This document shows, piece after piece, positions 1 to 8,395 of a DNA stretch of 64,000 nucleotides. The notes beneath the pieces were generated by a model that saw only the letters and a program-made list of their open reading frames with translations, did not search any database and was not told the origin of the DNA. The stretch lies in NCBI GenBank assembly GCA_965277025.1, contig OZ255706.1, positions 868,001 through 932,000 of the forward strand. Direction: 5' to 3'. Position 1 is the stretch's first letter, and the number at the start of each line of letters is the position of its first letter. This DNA is from Methylomarinum sp965277025. GTDB taxonomy: Bacteria; Pseudomonadota; Gammaproteobacteria; Methylococcales; Methylomonadaceae. The position numbers and the translations under genes were made by a program.

Positions 1-516
1 TGGACAGCAGTGGGCCAAAGAAATGGAAACCCGGTTAAAAAAGATCAATCAGGTCGTCGATGATGCCGGGGGGAAGCTTGAAGCAAGAAAAGCGGCCTGT
101 TATCGACGACGATATCGAGATTTATTAGAGAAAGCACAAATTGAATGTCCGCCACCAACCCCGTTGCCCGGTAAACCCAAACGTGGGCGCCTCAAGCGCA
201 GTAAATCCAGAAACTTACTGGAACGGCTGATCAATTACCAGGATGATGTCTTACGCTTTATGAGAGAAATAGATGTGCCATTTACTAATAATCCCGGTGA
301 GAATGATATCCGCATGACCAGGGTGCAGCAAAAAATATCGGGGTGTTTCAGGAGTGAGCAGGGTGCCATCACCTTCTGCCGTATTCGGGGATATCTATCC
401 ACTTGTCGTAAACATCATGTCAGTGCCTCTGAAGCGTTGGTACTGGTATTTAAGGGGAAATTACCGGAATTCACTCAGTGACCTGATGCTTTTGGTAAAA
501 TACGCTGAGTAGTTAC
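1..516 (+). mobile_element. IS66-family element, right end
   Basis: The transposase tail is followed by about 35 bp ending in CTGAGTAGTTAC. Read inward, this gives GTAACTACTCAGCG, the GTAA-starting terminus usual for IS66 elements. I place the element end at about 516 from this motif alone. The left end and any target duplication lie outside the window. Confidence 0.5.
2..481 (+). CDS. IS66-family transposase, C-terminal part (5' end outside window)
   Basis: The reading frame is open from the first bases, so the gene is cut by the window edge. The visible part ends with the typical IS66 TnpC tail. It has the NNPGENDIRMTR block, whose Glu is the third residue of the DDE triad, then a CFRSEQGA segment and the SASEAL helix of the C-terminal domain. 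A basic Pro/Lys/Arg linker precedes the catalytic block. Family membership is clear; whether the rest of the gene is intact cannot be seen. Confidence 0.85.
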   Translation, partial: GQQWAKEMETRLKKINQVVDDAGGKLEARKAACYRRRYRDLLEKAQIECPPPTPLPGKPKRGRLKRSKSRNLLERLINYQDDVLRFMREIDVPFTNNPGENDIRMTRVQQKISGCFRSEQGAITFCRIRGYLSTCRKHHVSASEALVLVFKGKLPEFTQ

Positions 517-576
517 AAAAAATCAATATCAATCGGGCAAGTCATTGTAAAATTATTCTATTTGGCAGGAAATTCT

Positions 577-1002
577 ATGCAAGCAACAGTCAAATGGGTG
601 GATGGAAGAATGTTTGTCGGTGAGTCCGGCAGTGGTCATGCGGTAGTGATGGATGGGCCGCCGGATCATGGTGGACGGAATATGGGCATTCGTCCTATGG
701 AAATGATTTTATTGGGACTAGGGGGCTGCTCTTCTTTCGATGTCGTGGAGATTTTGCAGAAAGGTCGGCACAATGTCAGCCATTGCACAGCAGAATTGAG
801 TGCGGAACGTGTCGATGCCATTCCCAGTGTTTTTAGTAAAATTCATCTACATTTCAAAGTAATGGGCAATAACCTTAAAGAGTCGACGGTTGAACGAGCG
901 GTGAAACTGTCTGCCGAGAAATATTGTTCCGCTTCTATCATGTTGTCCAAGTCGGTTGAAATAACCCATAGCTTTGAAGTTATCGAACAGCAGGAGCCTT
1001 GA
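577..1002 (+). CDS. OsmC/Ohr-family peroxiredoxin-like protein
   Basis: The 141-aa product has the OsmC fold signature. A Gly-rich GLGGCSSFDV segment carries Cys51, and a second Cys lies at 117 in KYCSAS. In the family these two cysteines reduce organic hydroperoxides using lipoyl or thiol donors. I chose the ATG at 577 because GGCAGGA lies about 7 nt upstream. A TTG at 562 is in frame but has no ribosome site. The gene stands alone between an IS66 end and an IS4 element, so its native neighbours are lost. It could be the YhfA-like branch rather than OsmC or Ohr proper; the exact substrate is unknown. Confidence 0.85.
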   Translation: MQATVKWVDGRMFVGESGSGHAVVMDGPPDHGGRNMGIRPMEMILLGLGGCSSFDVVEILQKGRHNVSHCTAELSAERVDAIPSVFSKIHLHFKVMGNNLKESTVERAVKLSAEKYCSASIMLSKSVEITHSFEVIEQQEP

Positions 1003-1062
1003 GAATAAGTAAAGCAGTGCCTTTGGTTTTTTTTTTGTAATTACGCCTGATCTTTGAGGAAA

Positions 1063-1205
1063 TGCTGAACAAATCATCCATACTGTCAGCACTACGCAAA
1101 GTGGAAATGCGATTTCCTCTTTGCTTTAAAATCAATAGCTTACGGCTATGGATTTTGACGGCATATCCCTGTGTCCAAAGGAATCGCGAATAAATCAGCG
1201 ATTCC
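1063..1205. repeat. Dispersed palindromic repeat, copy 1
   Basis: This fills most of the gene-free stretch 1003-1370. It starts with GCTGAACAAATCATCC, contains GCATATCCCTGT, and ends in a hairpin with arms GGAATCGC and GCGATTCC (1180-1205). The same blocks recur near 31216-31364 and in part near 32242-32296. No gene is visible here. The function is unknown; a REP-like or MITE-like repeat is the simplest reading. Confidence 0.5.
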
Positions 1206-1370
1206 CTAAGTGATATCACAGATTAAGGCTATTTCAAGCGAGCGCGTGAGATTGAACAAATTACAACTACATGGATTTAATAATCTGACCCTCTGTACAT
1301 GACAAAAAATATTAAAAGCTGGCGTAGCTCGTTGAAATGTAATTAAATACCGCATTTTGTTTTAGCGAAT

Positions 1371-2489
1371 ATGAATAACGGGACATTACAAATCAACGAG
1401 CTGACCGTCATATTAACTGAGCACTTTCAATGGAACAAGGCAAGAATCGTTTGTTTTGTGGGTATGTTAATTGCTTTGATGGCAGTTAGCACGGTCAATC
1501 TGGCCCAGCTCGCCGTATTCTTTCCCAGTCGGGCAAAAATTTCCTCACGATATCGACGGATGCAACGATTTTTCAGTGACCATTGGCTGGATTACAATGA
1601 AGTCGCTCATTTCATCATGAAACTGTTTGGTTTCACTGATCAGGATTACTATCTGACGTTAGACAGGACGAATTGGAAGTGGGGTAAAACCAATATTAAT
1701 CTGCTGGTGCTTGCCGTGGTTTATCGGGGTGCCGCCATTCCGGTGTATTGGTTGCCTTTAAACAAGCGGGGCAACTCTAATACGAAGGAACGTATAGCGC
1801 TGATGAAACGCTTTATTGCGCAGTTTGGCCGACATCACATCAAAGGTCTTTTGGCTGATCGGGAGTTTATTGGAGACGAATGGATGGGCTGGTTGTTTGA
1901 GCAAGAGATTCCCTTTTATATCCGTATTCGCAACAACGCCAGGACAACCAATGCCCAAGGCCAGCGAATACGCGTAGAGCGTTTGTTTTATGGGCTTAAG
2001 CCGGGTAGCACACGACACCTCTCAACAGTGCGCTATTTGGGAAATTGTTCAATTTATCTCAGTGGGTTACGGCTGAGTGATGGTGAGTTATTAATCATCG
2101 TCTGTCAGCATTTGAACCCTGATGCGATTAAAATTTATGGCTTGCGTTGGGAAATCGAAACGCTTTTTGGCGGTTTAAAAGGACGGGGATTCAAACTTGA
2201 GGAAACGCGTGTAGTCGGTTATCTTCGGATCAAAAAATTGTTAGTACTTCCCGTTATTGCTTTCTGTTGGTCACATAAAGCAGGCGAATGGAAACATGAT
2301 TGCGAGTTACCAATAAAAACCAAAACACATCAGCGGCTCGCGCAAAGCCTGTTTCGATATGGATTAGATTGTATCCGCTCAACGTTGTTTAATGTCTTAT
2401 CTCAATCAAAAAGGATGATTAGAAAAGTGATTGCTCTTTTGCAACCCATACCTTTTAAAGTGGACCCCATTGTCCAGACAAATTATTAG
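1371..2489 (+). CDS. IS4-family transposase, 3' end overwritten by IS3
   Basis: The 372-aa DDE transposase shows LTLDRTNWKWG (first Asp), LLADREFIG (second Asp) and YGLRWEIETLFGGLK, the IS4 Y-R-E-K block with the catalytic Glu. The last nine codons (from 2460) read through the terminal repeat of the adjoining IS3 element, so the native C-terminus is lost. The catalytic core is complete and the protein might still fold. I could not define the element's own terminal repeats upstream of 1371. Confidence 0.85.
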   Translation: MNNGTLQINELTVILTEHFQWNKARIVCFVGMLIALMAVSTVNLAQLAVFFPSRAKISSRYRRMQRFFSDHWLDYNEVAHFIMKLFGFTDQDYYLTLDRTNWKWGKTNINLLVLAVVYRGAAIPVYWLPLNKRGNSNTKERIALMKRFIAQFGRHHIKGLLADREFIGDEWMGWLFEQEIPFYIRIRNNARTTNAQGQRIRVERLFYGLKPGSTRHLSTVRYLGNCSIYLSGLRLSDGELLIIVCQHLNPDAIKIYGLRWEIETLFGGLKGRGFKLEETRVVGYLRIKKLLVLPVIAFCWSHKAGEWKHDCELPIKTKTHQRLAQSLFRYGLDCIRSTLFNVLSQSKRMIRKVIALLQPIPFKVDPIVQTNY

Positions 2490-2523
2490 AGAATTTAAGA
2501 TAGAACCCTCATAACAGTCAGGC

Positions 2524-3444
2524 TCAATGGCTCTGGCCCATATTTTCACCCGGCGTCTGCCTGGCAGTGCCGGCATTATATTTATCCACGATTTTAGCGC
2601 CACCTCCCGTGGCGAATTGATAAACCCTGTCTGGCGTTTCATAGCCTAACGACTGATGCGGTCGTTCGCTGTTGTAAAAGGCAAAGTAGTCCGTCAACCC
2701 CGCTGACAGTGCTTGCAGGTTGCCGTATTGCTTCAAATAAACTTCTTCATATTTCACTGTGCGCCAGAGTCGTTCAACAAAGATATTGTCCAGGGCCCGT
2801 CCCCGGCCATCCATGCTGATGGTCACGCCATGCTGACTCAATACCCCGGTGAAGTCCGCGCTGGTGAACTGTGCGCCCTGGTCGGTATTAAATATCTCCG
2901 GTGTGCCATAGGTCTTGATGGCCTGCTCCAGACAATTTACGCAAAACGCGCTGTCCATGGTATTGGAAAGTTGCCATGCCAATACTTTTCGGCTGTACCA
3001 ATCCATGATGGCCACCAGATAAACAAATCCTTGCGGCAGCCGGATATAGGTGATGTCGGTACTCCAAACCTGGTTGGGGCGTGTCACCTCGACGCCTCTT
3101 AACAGATAGGGATAGACTTTATGCTCAGGATGCGGCTTACTGGTGTTCGGGTCCGGCGCCATGCCGACCAGCCCCAGTATGCGCATCAGCCGCTGAACCC
3201 GTTTGCGGTTGACCTGATGGTTAAGGCCGCGTAAATACTTTGTCATACGGCGTGAGCCATAAAAAGGATGCCGGGTATATTCTTCGTCGAGCAACCGCAA
3301 CAGTTGCTGATCTTCAGCAGACACCGGCTGTTGTTGGCGTTTTTTCTGTTCATGGATTACTGAGCGGGTAACGTTCAATAACTGGCATTGCCGACTTAAC
3401 GCCAACTCATCTTTTTGATCCACCCAGCTTTGACGCGTGATCAT
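2524..3444 (-). CDS. IS3-family transposase OrfB (rve integrase core)
   Basis: The 306-aa protein has an HTH_21 region (HPFYGSRRMTKYLRG) and the full DDE integrase core: WSTDITYI, NTDQGAQF and DNIFVERLWRTVKYEE. It ends in the usual FYNSERPHQSLGY motif. The start ATG overlaps the orfA stop as ATGA, next to an A8G run, the sort of slippery site IS3 elements use to make the OrfAB fusion. OrfB itself is intact, but orfA is frameshifted. Confidence 0.9.
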   Translation of the reverse strand: MITRQSWVDQKDELALSRQCQLLNVTRSVIHEQKKRQQQPVSAEDQQLLRLLDEEYTRHPFYGSRRMTKYLRGLNHQVNRKRVQRLMRILGLVGMAPDPNTSKPHPEHKVYPYLLRGVEVTRPNQVWSTDITYIRLPQGFVYLVAIMDWYSRKVLAWQLSNTMDSAFCVNCLEQAIKTYGTPEIFNTDQGAQFTSADFTGVLSQHGVTISMDGRGRALDNIFVERLWRTVKYEEVYLKQYGNLQALSAGLTDYFAFYNSERPHQSLGYETPDRVYQFATGGGAKIVDKYNAGTARQTPGENMGQSH

Positions 3445-3725
3445 AGGCTGATCCCGGACTTTTTTTTAAGCCAATCCAGTTCCATATTCAACTGCCCGAT
3501 TTTGGCGTACAGACGGTCCGGATTGTCACCGCTTTCGGCCCGCGTTTGCCTTCAAACAGGCTTCCCGCATTGGCCAACAGTTCCTTTTTCCATTGGCTTA
3601 CCTGAGATGGATGGACTTCATTCTCTTGAGCAATCTCATTGATCGTTTTGATGTTCTTAACCGCTTCCAGCGCGATTTTGGCCTTTTGCGCCCCGCTAAA
3701 GGTTTTCCGTTTTTTTTTCGCTCAT
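3441..3725 (-). pseudogene. IS3-family OrfA, frameshifted
   Basis: From the ATG at 3725 the frame stops after nine codons, because the A-run beyond GAGCG has nine A where eight would continue the frame. After that point the typical OrfA helix-turn-helix sequence is readable (SGAQKAKIALEAV, then NEIAQENEVHPSQVSQWKKEL). A second shift is needed near GGCCGAAAGCGG to reach the leucine-rich end (DNPDRLYAKIGQLNMELDWLKKK). Two shifts make decay likelier than programmed slippage. Confidence 0.65.
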
Positions 3726-3790
3726 TTTTTGTACCTCTTTTTTCAATAGTCATAGTTTAAACTATTGTCCGGATTACGGGGTCCACTATA

Positions 3791-4051
3791 GGCTTCATTG
3801 TATAAATCTCGCCCAGTGTAATGCTCCCGATTTAGAAATCGATTTACGCTATCATGTGATATTGACATGACTTCTCCTAATCGTCGACAACTAGCTTGTT
3901 TCGGCTCACTTAATAAAAAACCAATATACATGGGTAATGTACAGCAGGCTGTTGAGGGGCGTGTTATTTCTCTTATCAAGGTTTGCCTTGCATTGACTTT
4001 GGAATTTTTTAAACCCATAGTTTAACATTGCCTGTCAATGCGTAACTTCTA
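3791..4051 (-). mobile_element. IS701-like element (family A), truncated 5' piece
   Basis: This 261-bp remnant keeps the terminal repeat TAGAAGTTACGCATTGACA (reading inward from 4051) and the first ~75 codons of the transposase (to 4018). It then breaks off next to the IS3 right end. Its sequence matches the complete copy at 14420-15544. It lies directly against the body of speD and replaced that gene's first codons. Confidence 0.85.
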
Positions 4052-4670
4052 CTATGATATTTGTTATGCCCCGGCAAAGCAGCAGCAAGCCTATATCGAA
4101 TATATCGATGAAGCCTATAACGCTGACCGGCTGACACAAATCCTGAAAGATGTCGCTGAGATTATTGGCGCTCAAATTCTGAATATTGCGCATCAGGACT
4201 ATGAGCCACAAGGCGCCAGTGTCACCATGTTGATTGCCGAAGATGAGGTTATTCCTGCCGGGATGCTGTCTGAATCGCCTGGGCCATTGCCAGAAACTGT
4301 ATTGGCACACCTGGATAAAAGTCACATTACCGTCCATACTTATCCTGAGAGTCATCCGGATAATGGTATCAGTACTTTCAGGGCGGATATTGATGTGTCA
4401 ACCTGCGGCCAGATTTCTCCTCTTAAAGCCCTGAATTACCTGATTCATAGCTTTGAATCGGATATTGTCATTATGGATTACAGGGTTCGAGGATTTACCC
4501 GGGATGTTTCTGGGCATAAGCATTATATCGATCACGAAATCAATTCGATCCAGAATTATATTGCCGATGACACCAAAGCGTTGTATCAGATGATCGATGT
4601 CAATGTCTATCAGGAGAATATTTTTCATACCAAAATGATGTTGAAAGAGACCAATCTTGAAAATTATTTG

Positions 4671-5774
4671 CTGATGTTACGCGGTCTTGAATTGTTGCAA
4701 TTCATTAAAAGCCTGCCGAATGGCCTTGATATATAATTTAGCCTTCAAAGCAAAATGATTGGTTTGGTGTTTTATTTTGAGACACTCCAGTTTAAAGACC
4801 GCCATAATGGCCATAAAAATATGATTGTTTTGTGTTGTTGGGGTACGAGTAGGCGACTTTGCCAACCCGGCATTGGATTTCAATGATTTATGAAATTCTT
4901 CGACTTTCCAGCGTTTCTGATAGATTGCCGCAACCTTTTTACCCGTTAATGTTAAATCACTGCACACCAGATTAACGGTTGCCGTACTGCCGTCTTTGTT
5001 TGTAAAGATTCGCCGGACAATCAGGACTTCATGTGGGTAGCCTTTTAGCCAGCCGCGTACTGCTTGTTTATCCTCTAATGCAATGTCACTGACACGGGTA
5101 AATTTTCCTTGTTTCTTGTCGTCTACGCTCAACGCCACCAAACGATTATCCTTTAAAGCCCCAATGAAATGTTTGTCTTTGTCAACAATAAACTCCAGAT
5201 TCTCTTTAGCCGTAAACCAGCTATCCATCAACACATAGCGAAATTGAAGCCGATTGTTCAAACACTGTTGAATCATCGCACGCATCAGCTCATTTTTGGT
5301 CACCGTAGCCATTCGTTTAACCTGCTTTGTTTTGATATCACAAAACTGAATCGGTTTTTTGACCACTTCAAAGGCTACGGGTATCGAAACATTGCCCGTA
5401 TGATACAAGGCATTCAATAGATTGATGCCTTTGACTGACCGCCCCTGGCAATGGTCATAATGCCAACAAATGACTTCATTCTCGTCTGTCCATTGCTTCT
5501 CCTGGATTGTATCGTCAAAAATCAAACACCCTGATTCTTCTTCAATCTTCCGGACTGTTCGTTTAACCTCCAGCCAGAGGTCTTTTGATGTGTACGTCCT
5601 GGACGATAAAAAACGCGTGACACTATCATGGCTAATTTCTCCACCTAACATCGACGACAAACCCGTTGCTGTCGCATAGCTCGTATTGCTGATTAAATAG
5701 TCTGTGTACAGGTCTAATTTCTCTTTGTTCATCCTCAAATTTTATCAATTATCCGGCGTAGCGCGTAGCATCAG
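4671..5774 (-). mobile_element. IS701-like element (family B), complete, inside speD
   Basis: This 1,104-bp element has imperfect terminal repeats: CTGATGTTACGCG on the left, and CTGATGCTACGCG read from the right. It is flanked by a perfect 7-bp duplication TTATTTG (4664-4670 and 5775-5781). Removing the element and one duplication joins the two speD pieces in frame. This is the only copy of this family in the window and it looks intact. Confidence 0.85.
4677..5732 (-). CDS. IS701-like (IS4-superfamily) DDE transposase, family B
   Basis: The protein of about 351 aa has catalytic blocks LIFDDTIQEK, VLMDSWFTAKEN and KRWKVEEFHKSLKSN, giving D-D-E. The N-terminal ISHDSVTRFLSS helix is shared with the other transposase family here. 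I chose the ATG at 5732; a TTG two codons upstream is possible but no better supported. The stop lies only 6 bp from the element end. It shows no frameshift or stop, so it is probably active or recently so. Confidence 0.85.
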   Translation of the reverse strand: MNKEKLDLYTDYLISNTSYATATGLSSMLGGEISHDSVTRFLSSRTYTSKDLWLEVKRTVRKIEEESGCLIFDDTIQEKQWTDENEVICWHYDHCQGRSVKGINLLNALYHTGNVSIPVAFEVVKKPIQFCDIKTKQVKRMATVTKNELMRAMIQQCLNNRLQFRYVLMDSWFTAKENLEFIVDKDKHFIGALKDNRLVALSVDDKKQGKFTRVSDIALEDKQAVRGWLKGYPHEVLIVRRIFTNKDGSTATVNLVCSDLTLTGKKVAAIYQKRWKVEEFHKSLKSNAGLAKSPTRTPTTQNNHIFMAIMAVFKLECLKIKHQTNHFALKAKLYIKAIRQAFNELQQFKTA

Positions 5775-5928
5775 TTATTTGTTTGAAAAAGAAGCGGTAT
5801 TGAGTGATTTAGAAAAACAACGCATTCATGCACAGCTAAAAAAGAGATGGTAGAAATTTTTTATGGGCGGAATATCTAGTGCACATAAGCGAAAACACCA
5901 ATGCTATTTATGAGGAATATATTGTAAT

Positions 5929-6468
5929 ATGCTGAATAATACTATATTAAATTCAGCAGGTGATATCATGCCACGTCTAACAGCAGCCCCAATCAGTTTA
6001 ACAGAAAAACAACGCACGTTATTGCAAGGCACAGTGCGTAAACATACAAGTCCTCAGAATTTGGTGACACGTTGCCGTATTATATTGTTGGCAGATGAGG
6101 GCATCAGTGTACATGAAACCATGCGCCAGCTAAAAACTGGACGGACAACTGTTCAAAATTGGCGAAAACGCTGGTTACAGAACAGTGAGCAAGAAAACCC
6201 TTTAGCCCGGCTTCAAGATGCACCGCGATGCGGTGCGCCTGCTATCTATACGGCGGAGCAAATTTGCAGCATTATCGCGATAGCCTGCGAACGCCCAGAG
6301 GATAGTCAACGCCCGATCACTCATTGGACGCAACAAGAAATAGCCGATGAAGCGATAAAACGGGGCATTGTTGATTATATTTCACAGCGCTCTGTTGGGC
6401 GCTTTTTAAAAAGAAGCGGACCTGCAACCCCACCGGATGAAAGGCTGGTTGACGGCAAAAAAAGATGA
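5929..6468 (+). CDS. IS630 transposase, ORF1 (HTH part)
   Basis: The 179-aa frame carries the N-terminal winged-helix/HTH half: CRIILLADEGISVHETMRQL, then a TVQNWRKRW recognition helix and a second HTH that ends in RSVGRFLKR. The expected continuation (KEADLQPHR) lies in the +1 frame, right after a TTTTTAAAAAG run near 6402-6412. ORF1 reads on in the wrong frame for about 20 codons. An in-frame ATG at 5968 is an alternative start. Synthesis of a whole transposase would need frameshifting. Confidence 0.8.
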   Translation: MLNNTILNSAGDIMPRLTAAPISLTEKQRTLLQGTVRKHTSPQNLVTRCRIILLADEGISVHETMRQLKTGRTTVQNWRKRWLQNSEQENPLARLQDAPRCGAPAIYTAEQICSIIAIACERPEDSQRPITHWTQQEIADEAIKRGIVDYISQRSVGRFLKRSGPATPPDERLVDGKKR

Positions 6469-7165
6469 ATACTTCGACGAGAGGTGTCAAGATATTTGCG
6501 AAACCTGCCAACGGGCTTTGGAGCGGGAAGCGCAAGGCATCAAAACGATTTCGATTGATGAAATGACAGGGATTCAAGCTTTAGAGCGAGCAGCGCAGAC
6601 ATTGCCGATGAAGAAAGGAAAAGTTGAACGACAAGAATTTGAATACATTCGACATGGTACCCAGACCTTGATTGCAGGTTTTGATGTGGCCACGGGTGAA
6701 GTAATGGGAAGTATAGGAGAAACTCGAACAGAGCAAGATTTTGCCGGGTTTTTGAACCTGCTTTTTCATCAACAACCCAAACAAACCCATTGGCATTTAG
6801 TCATGGATAATCTCAATACACATTGTTCAGAATCGGTGGTTCGATTAATTGCCGAAAAAATTTCGTATTCAGGAGAATCAGGGGTTAAAGGAAAAGAGGG
6901 TATTTTGAAATCAATGGAAAGTCGTACTGCTTTTTTGACTAACTCAAACCATCCGGTTGTTTTTCATTTTACCTCTAAGCATTGTTCATGGCTTAATCAG
7001 ATAGAGATCTGGTTTTCTATTTTAATGCGTAAAGTAATCCGGCGCGGCAACTTTAAATCTAAAGAGGATTTAAACAAAAAAATAGCGGATTTCATAAAAT
7101 ATTTCAATGAAACCATGGCTAAGCCTTTTCGTTGGACGTATCAGGCTAAGCCACTTACTCAATAG
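6437..7165 (+). CDS. IS630 transposase, ORF2 (DDE catalytic part)
   Basis: The 242-aa frame holds the catalytic half: SIDEMTGIQA (first Asp), HLVMDNLNTH (second Asp) and HCSWLNQIEIWFSIL (Glu). It overlaps ORF1 in the +1 frame. The ATG at 6437 lies inside conserved family sequence (PHRMKGWL), so it is probably not the true start of a functional product. Continuous translation from ORF1 is more likely. Confidence 0.8.
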   Translation: MKGWLTAKKDEYFDERCQDICETCQRALEREAQGIKTISIDEMTGIQALERAAQTLPMKKGKVERQEFEYIRHGTQTLIAGFDVATGEVMGSIGETRTEQDFAGFLNLLFHQQPKQTHWHLVMDNLNTHCSESVVRLIAEKISYSGESGVKGKEGILKSMESRTAFLTNSNHPVVFHFTSKHCSWLNQIEIWFSILMRKVIRRGNFKSKEDLNKKIADFIKYFNETMAKPFRWTYQAKPLTQ

Positions 7166-7246
7166 AGTGAGAACTTGCGCTTGTTTGCACGAAGCCTGTC
7201 CGTCCATCCTGGTGAAATATCCGGGTTTGTAGCACACTAACTGCCA

Positions 7247-7729
7247 TTATGTTAACTCGAGATCAAAGCCGCAACAATCATGTCCCAGGCCACCAATACA
7301 GGTTATTTCCTTTGCGTGAGTTTGTTTTCCCGTGATTACTTCAACTGCTCCTGCAATCAGCCCGCCTTCAAATTGGCAAAGTGGCCGGCCTACTGGCTCA
7401 AGCCCGCTACAGGTAACACATTCATAAACATCAATATGTATTTTATTGTCTGTCGCCACTGGTACTTCAATGACACCAATTTTAAGATCAGCACAAAGTT
7501 GTAAAAAATCTGCCAATTCTTTAATTCCCAGTGAACCGCCTAATCGTTTCCCTGCCAGATATGCGGCAGCGGATGCGCCTCGGCCTAATATGTCTTCCAG
7601 CGCGACTAATCTCAGCAAGCGATATAAAACGACTCCGGCATCATCACCTAGCGTTGGCCGGACTACTTTTAGTGCATTTTCAACATCGACGTGTTGATTT
7701 AACGTCAAAATCTTCTCTTCAATCTGCAT
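7247..7729 (-). CDS. V4R (4-vinyl reductase) domain protein
   Basis: The 160-aa protein ends in the V4R signature: a Cys pair in YECVTCSGL, then PVGRPLCQFEGGLIAGA, then CIGGLGHDCCGFDLEL. V4R domains are small-molecule or metal-binding sensor domains, best known from BchJ and from regulators of aromatic catabolism. Here there is no effector domain. It follows the Roadblock gene by about 54 bp on the same strand, so the two probably work together. The ligand is unknown. Confidence 0.8.
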   Translation of the reverse strand: MQIEEKILTLNQHVDVENALKVVRPTLGDDAGVVLYRLLRLVALEDILGRGASAAAYLAGKRLGGSLGIKELADFLQLCADLKIGVIEVPVATDNKIHIDVYECVTCSGLEPVGRPLCQFEGGLIAGAVEVITGKQTHAKEITCIGGLGHDCCGFDLELT

Positions 7730-7783
7730 AACTATTTCCTCAATTAAAATTATTCGTTTCCAGGTAACCGACTACTGAAATCA

Positions 7784-8155
7784 TTACATAAACTGTTCCA
7801 GTTTTTGTATGGCCCGTTTGATCTCAAGAAAAACCAAACCCAATTTAGCTTTGTCGGCAACTAAAACAATCAAAGAAGCATTGCCAGCAACTACATTGAC
7901 AAATACATAACCATGAGGGGTGTTGATGTACAGTTGATCCATTTCAGAATTCATTAACTCAGCAGATATCCTTTCTCCAATTCCCAGTAATGAACTCGCC
8001 ATTCCACCAATTAATTCGTCATCAATTTTTCGCGGCATGGCAGAAGCGAGAATTACACCTTCTATACTGATAACGGCTCCACCGATAATTTCAGGAATAT
8101 TGCCATTGAGATTCTTTAAAATAGCAGTCATTTTTTCGTGCATAACAGTATCCAT
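7784..8155 (-). CDS. Roadblock/LC7-domain protein
   Basis: The 123-aa protein has the Roadblock/LC7 fold pattern: an N-terminal helix, VISIEGVILASAMP, then a helix with GGMASSLLGIGERI, and strand-rich YVFVNVVAGNASLIVLVADKAKLGLV. Bacterial members (MglB-like) regulate small GTPases or assemble with other switch proteins. No GTPase is visible nearby; the partner here seems to be the V4R protein downstream. Other starts (Met5, Met9) are possible, as no strong ribosome site decides between them. Confidence 0.8.
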   Translation of the reverse strand: MDTVMHEKMTAILKNLNGNIPEIIGGAVISIEGVILASAMPRKIDDELIGGMASSLLGIGERISAELMNSEMDQLYINTPHGYVFVNVVAGNASLIVLVADKAKLGLVFLEIKRAIQKLEQFM

Positions 8156-8395
8156 GACGTGGATTAAAAACCAAGCATAGCAGTATGGAACGTGGAATTT
8201 AATTGCTTACTCCATATTTGAGTCATAAATGTGGTGGGCTACCCAAAAATAGCCTATTTTGACCTGTAGCAGTGTTACAGAAAGCAAATTTCGATGAGTT
8301 GGTTTTTAATTGTTTGCCTTATTGTTGCAAATCATTGCCCTTATGTAATATGCGGGTTAATGATAGAATGAAGGGTTTTAAAGTGATCAATCATT

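Larger units (their letters stand above)
2459..3787 (-). mobile_element. IS3-family element
   Basis: Terminal inverted repeats begin AGTGGACCCC. The left copy is at 2459-2468 and the complementary right copy ends at 3787; both are followed by a related GTCC-GACAA segment. The element is about 1.33 kb with the usual orfA-orfB layout on the minus strand. The flanks show no matching target duplication. One side is the IS4 gene and the other an IS701-like fragment, so neighbouring DNA was probably lost after insertion. Confidence 0.75.
4053..5876 (+). pseudogene. speD: S-adenosylmethionine decarboxylase proenzyme, destroyed by IS insertions
   Basis: The body (4053-4670) is plainly class 1A SpeD. 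It has YDICYA, the QDYEPQGASVT block, and HPDNGISTFRADIDVSTCG, the self-cleavage region that creates the pyruvoyl group for decarboxylated SAM in spermidine synthesis. About 18 N-terminal codons are replaced by an IS701-like end. An open frame still starts at an ATG inside the IS repeat (4038). A second IS splits the gene at 4670/4671. After its 7-bp target duplication the frame resumes at 5782 with FEKEAVLSDLEKQ. A one-base loss in the A-run at 5838-5843 then shifts the final EMVEIFYGRN segment, and an IS630 copy cuts the last codons. The product cannot be functional. Confidence 0.9.
5879..7190 (+). mobile_element. IS630-family element, copy 1
   Basis: This 1,312-bp element has terminal repeats GTGCACATAAGCG (left) and GTGCAAACAAGCG (reading in from the right). 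The left end follows TA (5877-5878), the IS630 target dinucleotide, at the very end of speD. The right end is followed by GAAGCC instead of TA, unlike the other two copies. DNA beside this end has probably been deleted since insertion. It is the least damaged of the three copies. Confidence 0.85.
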
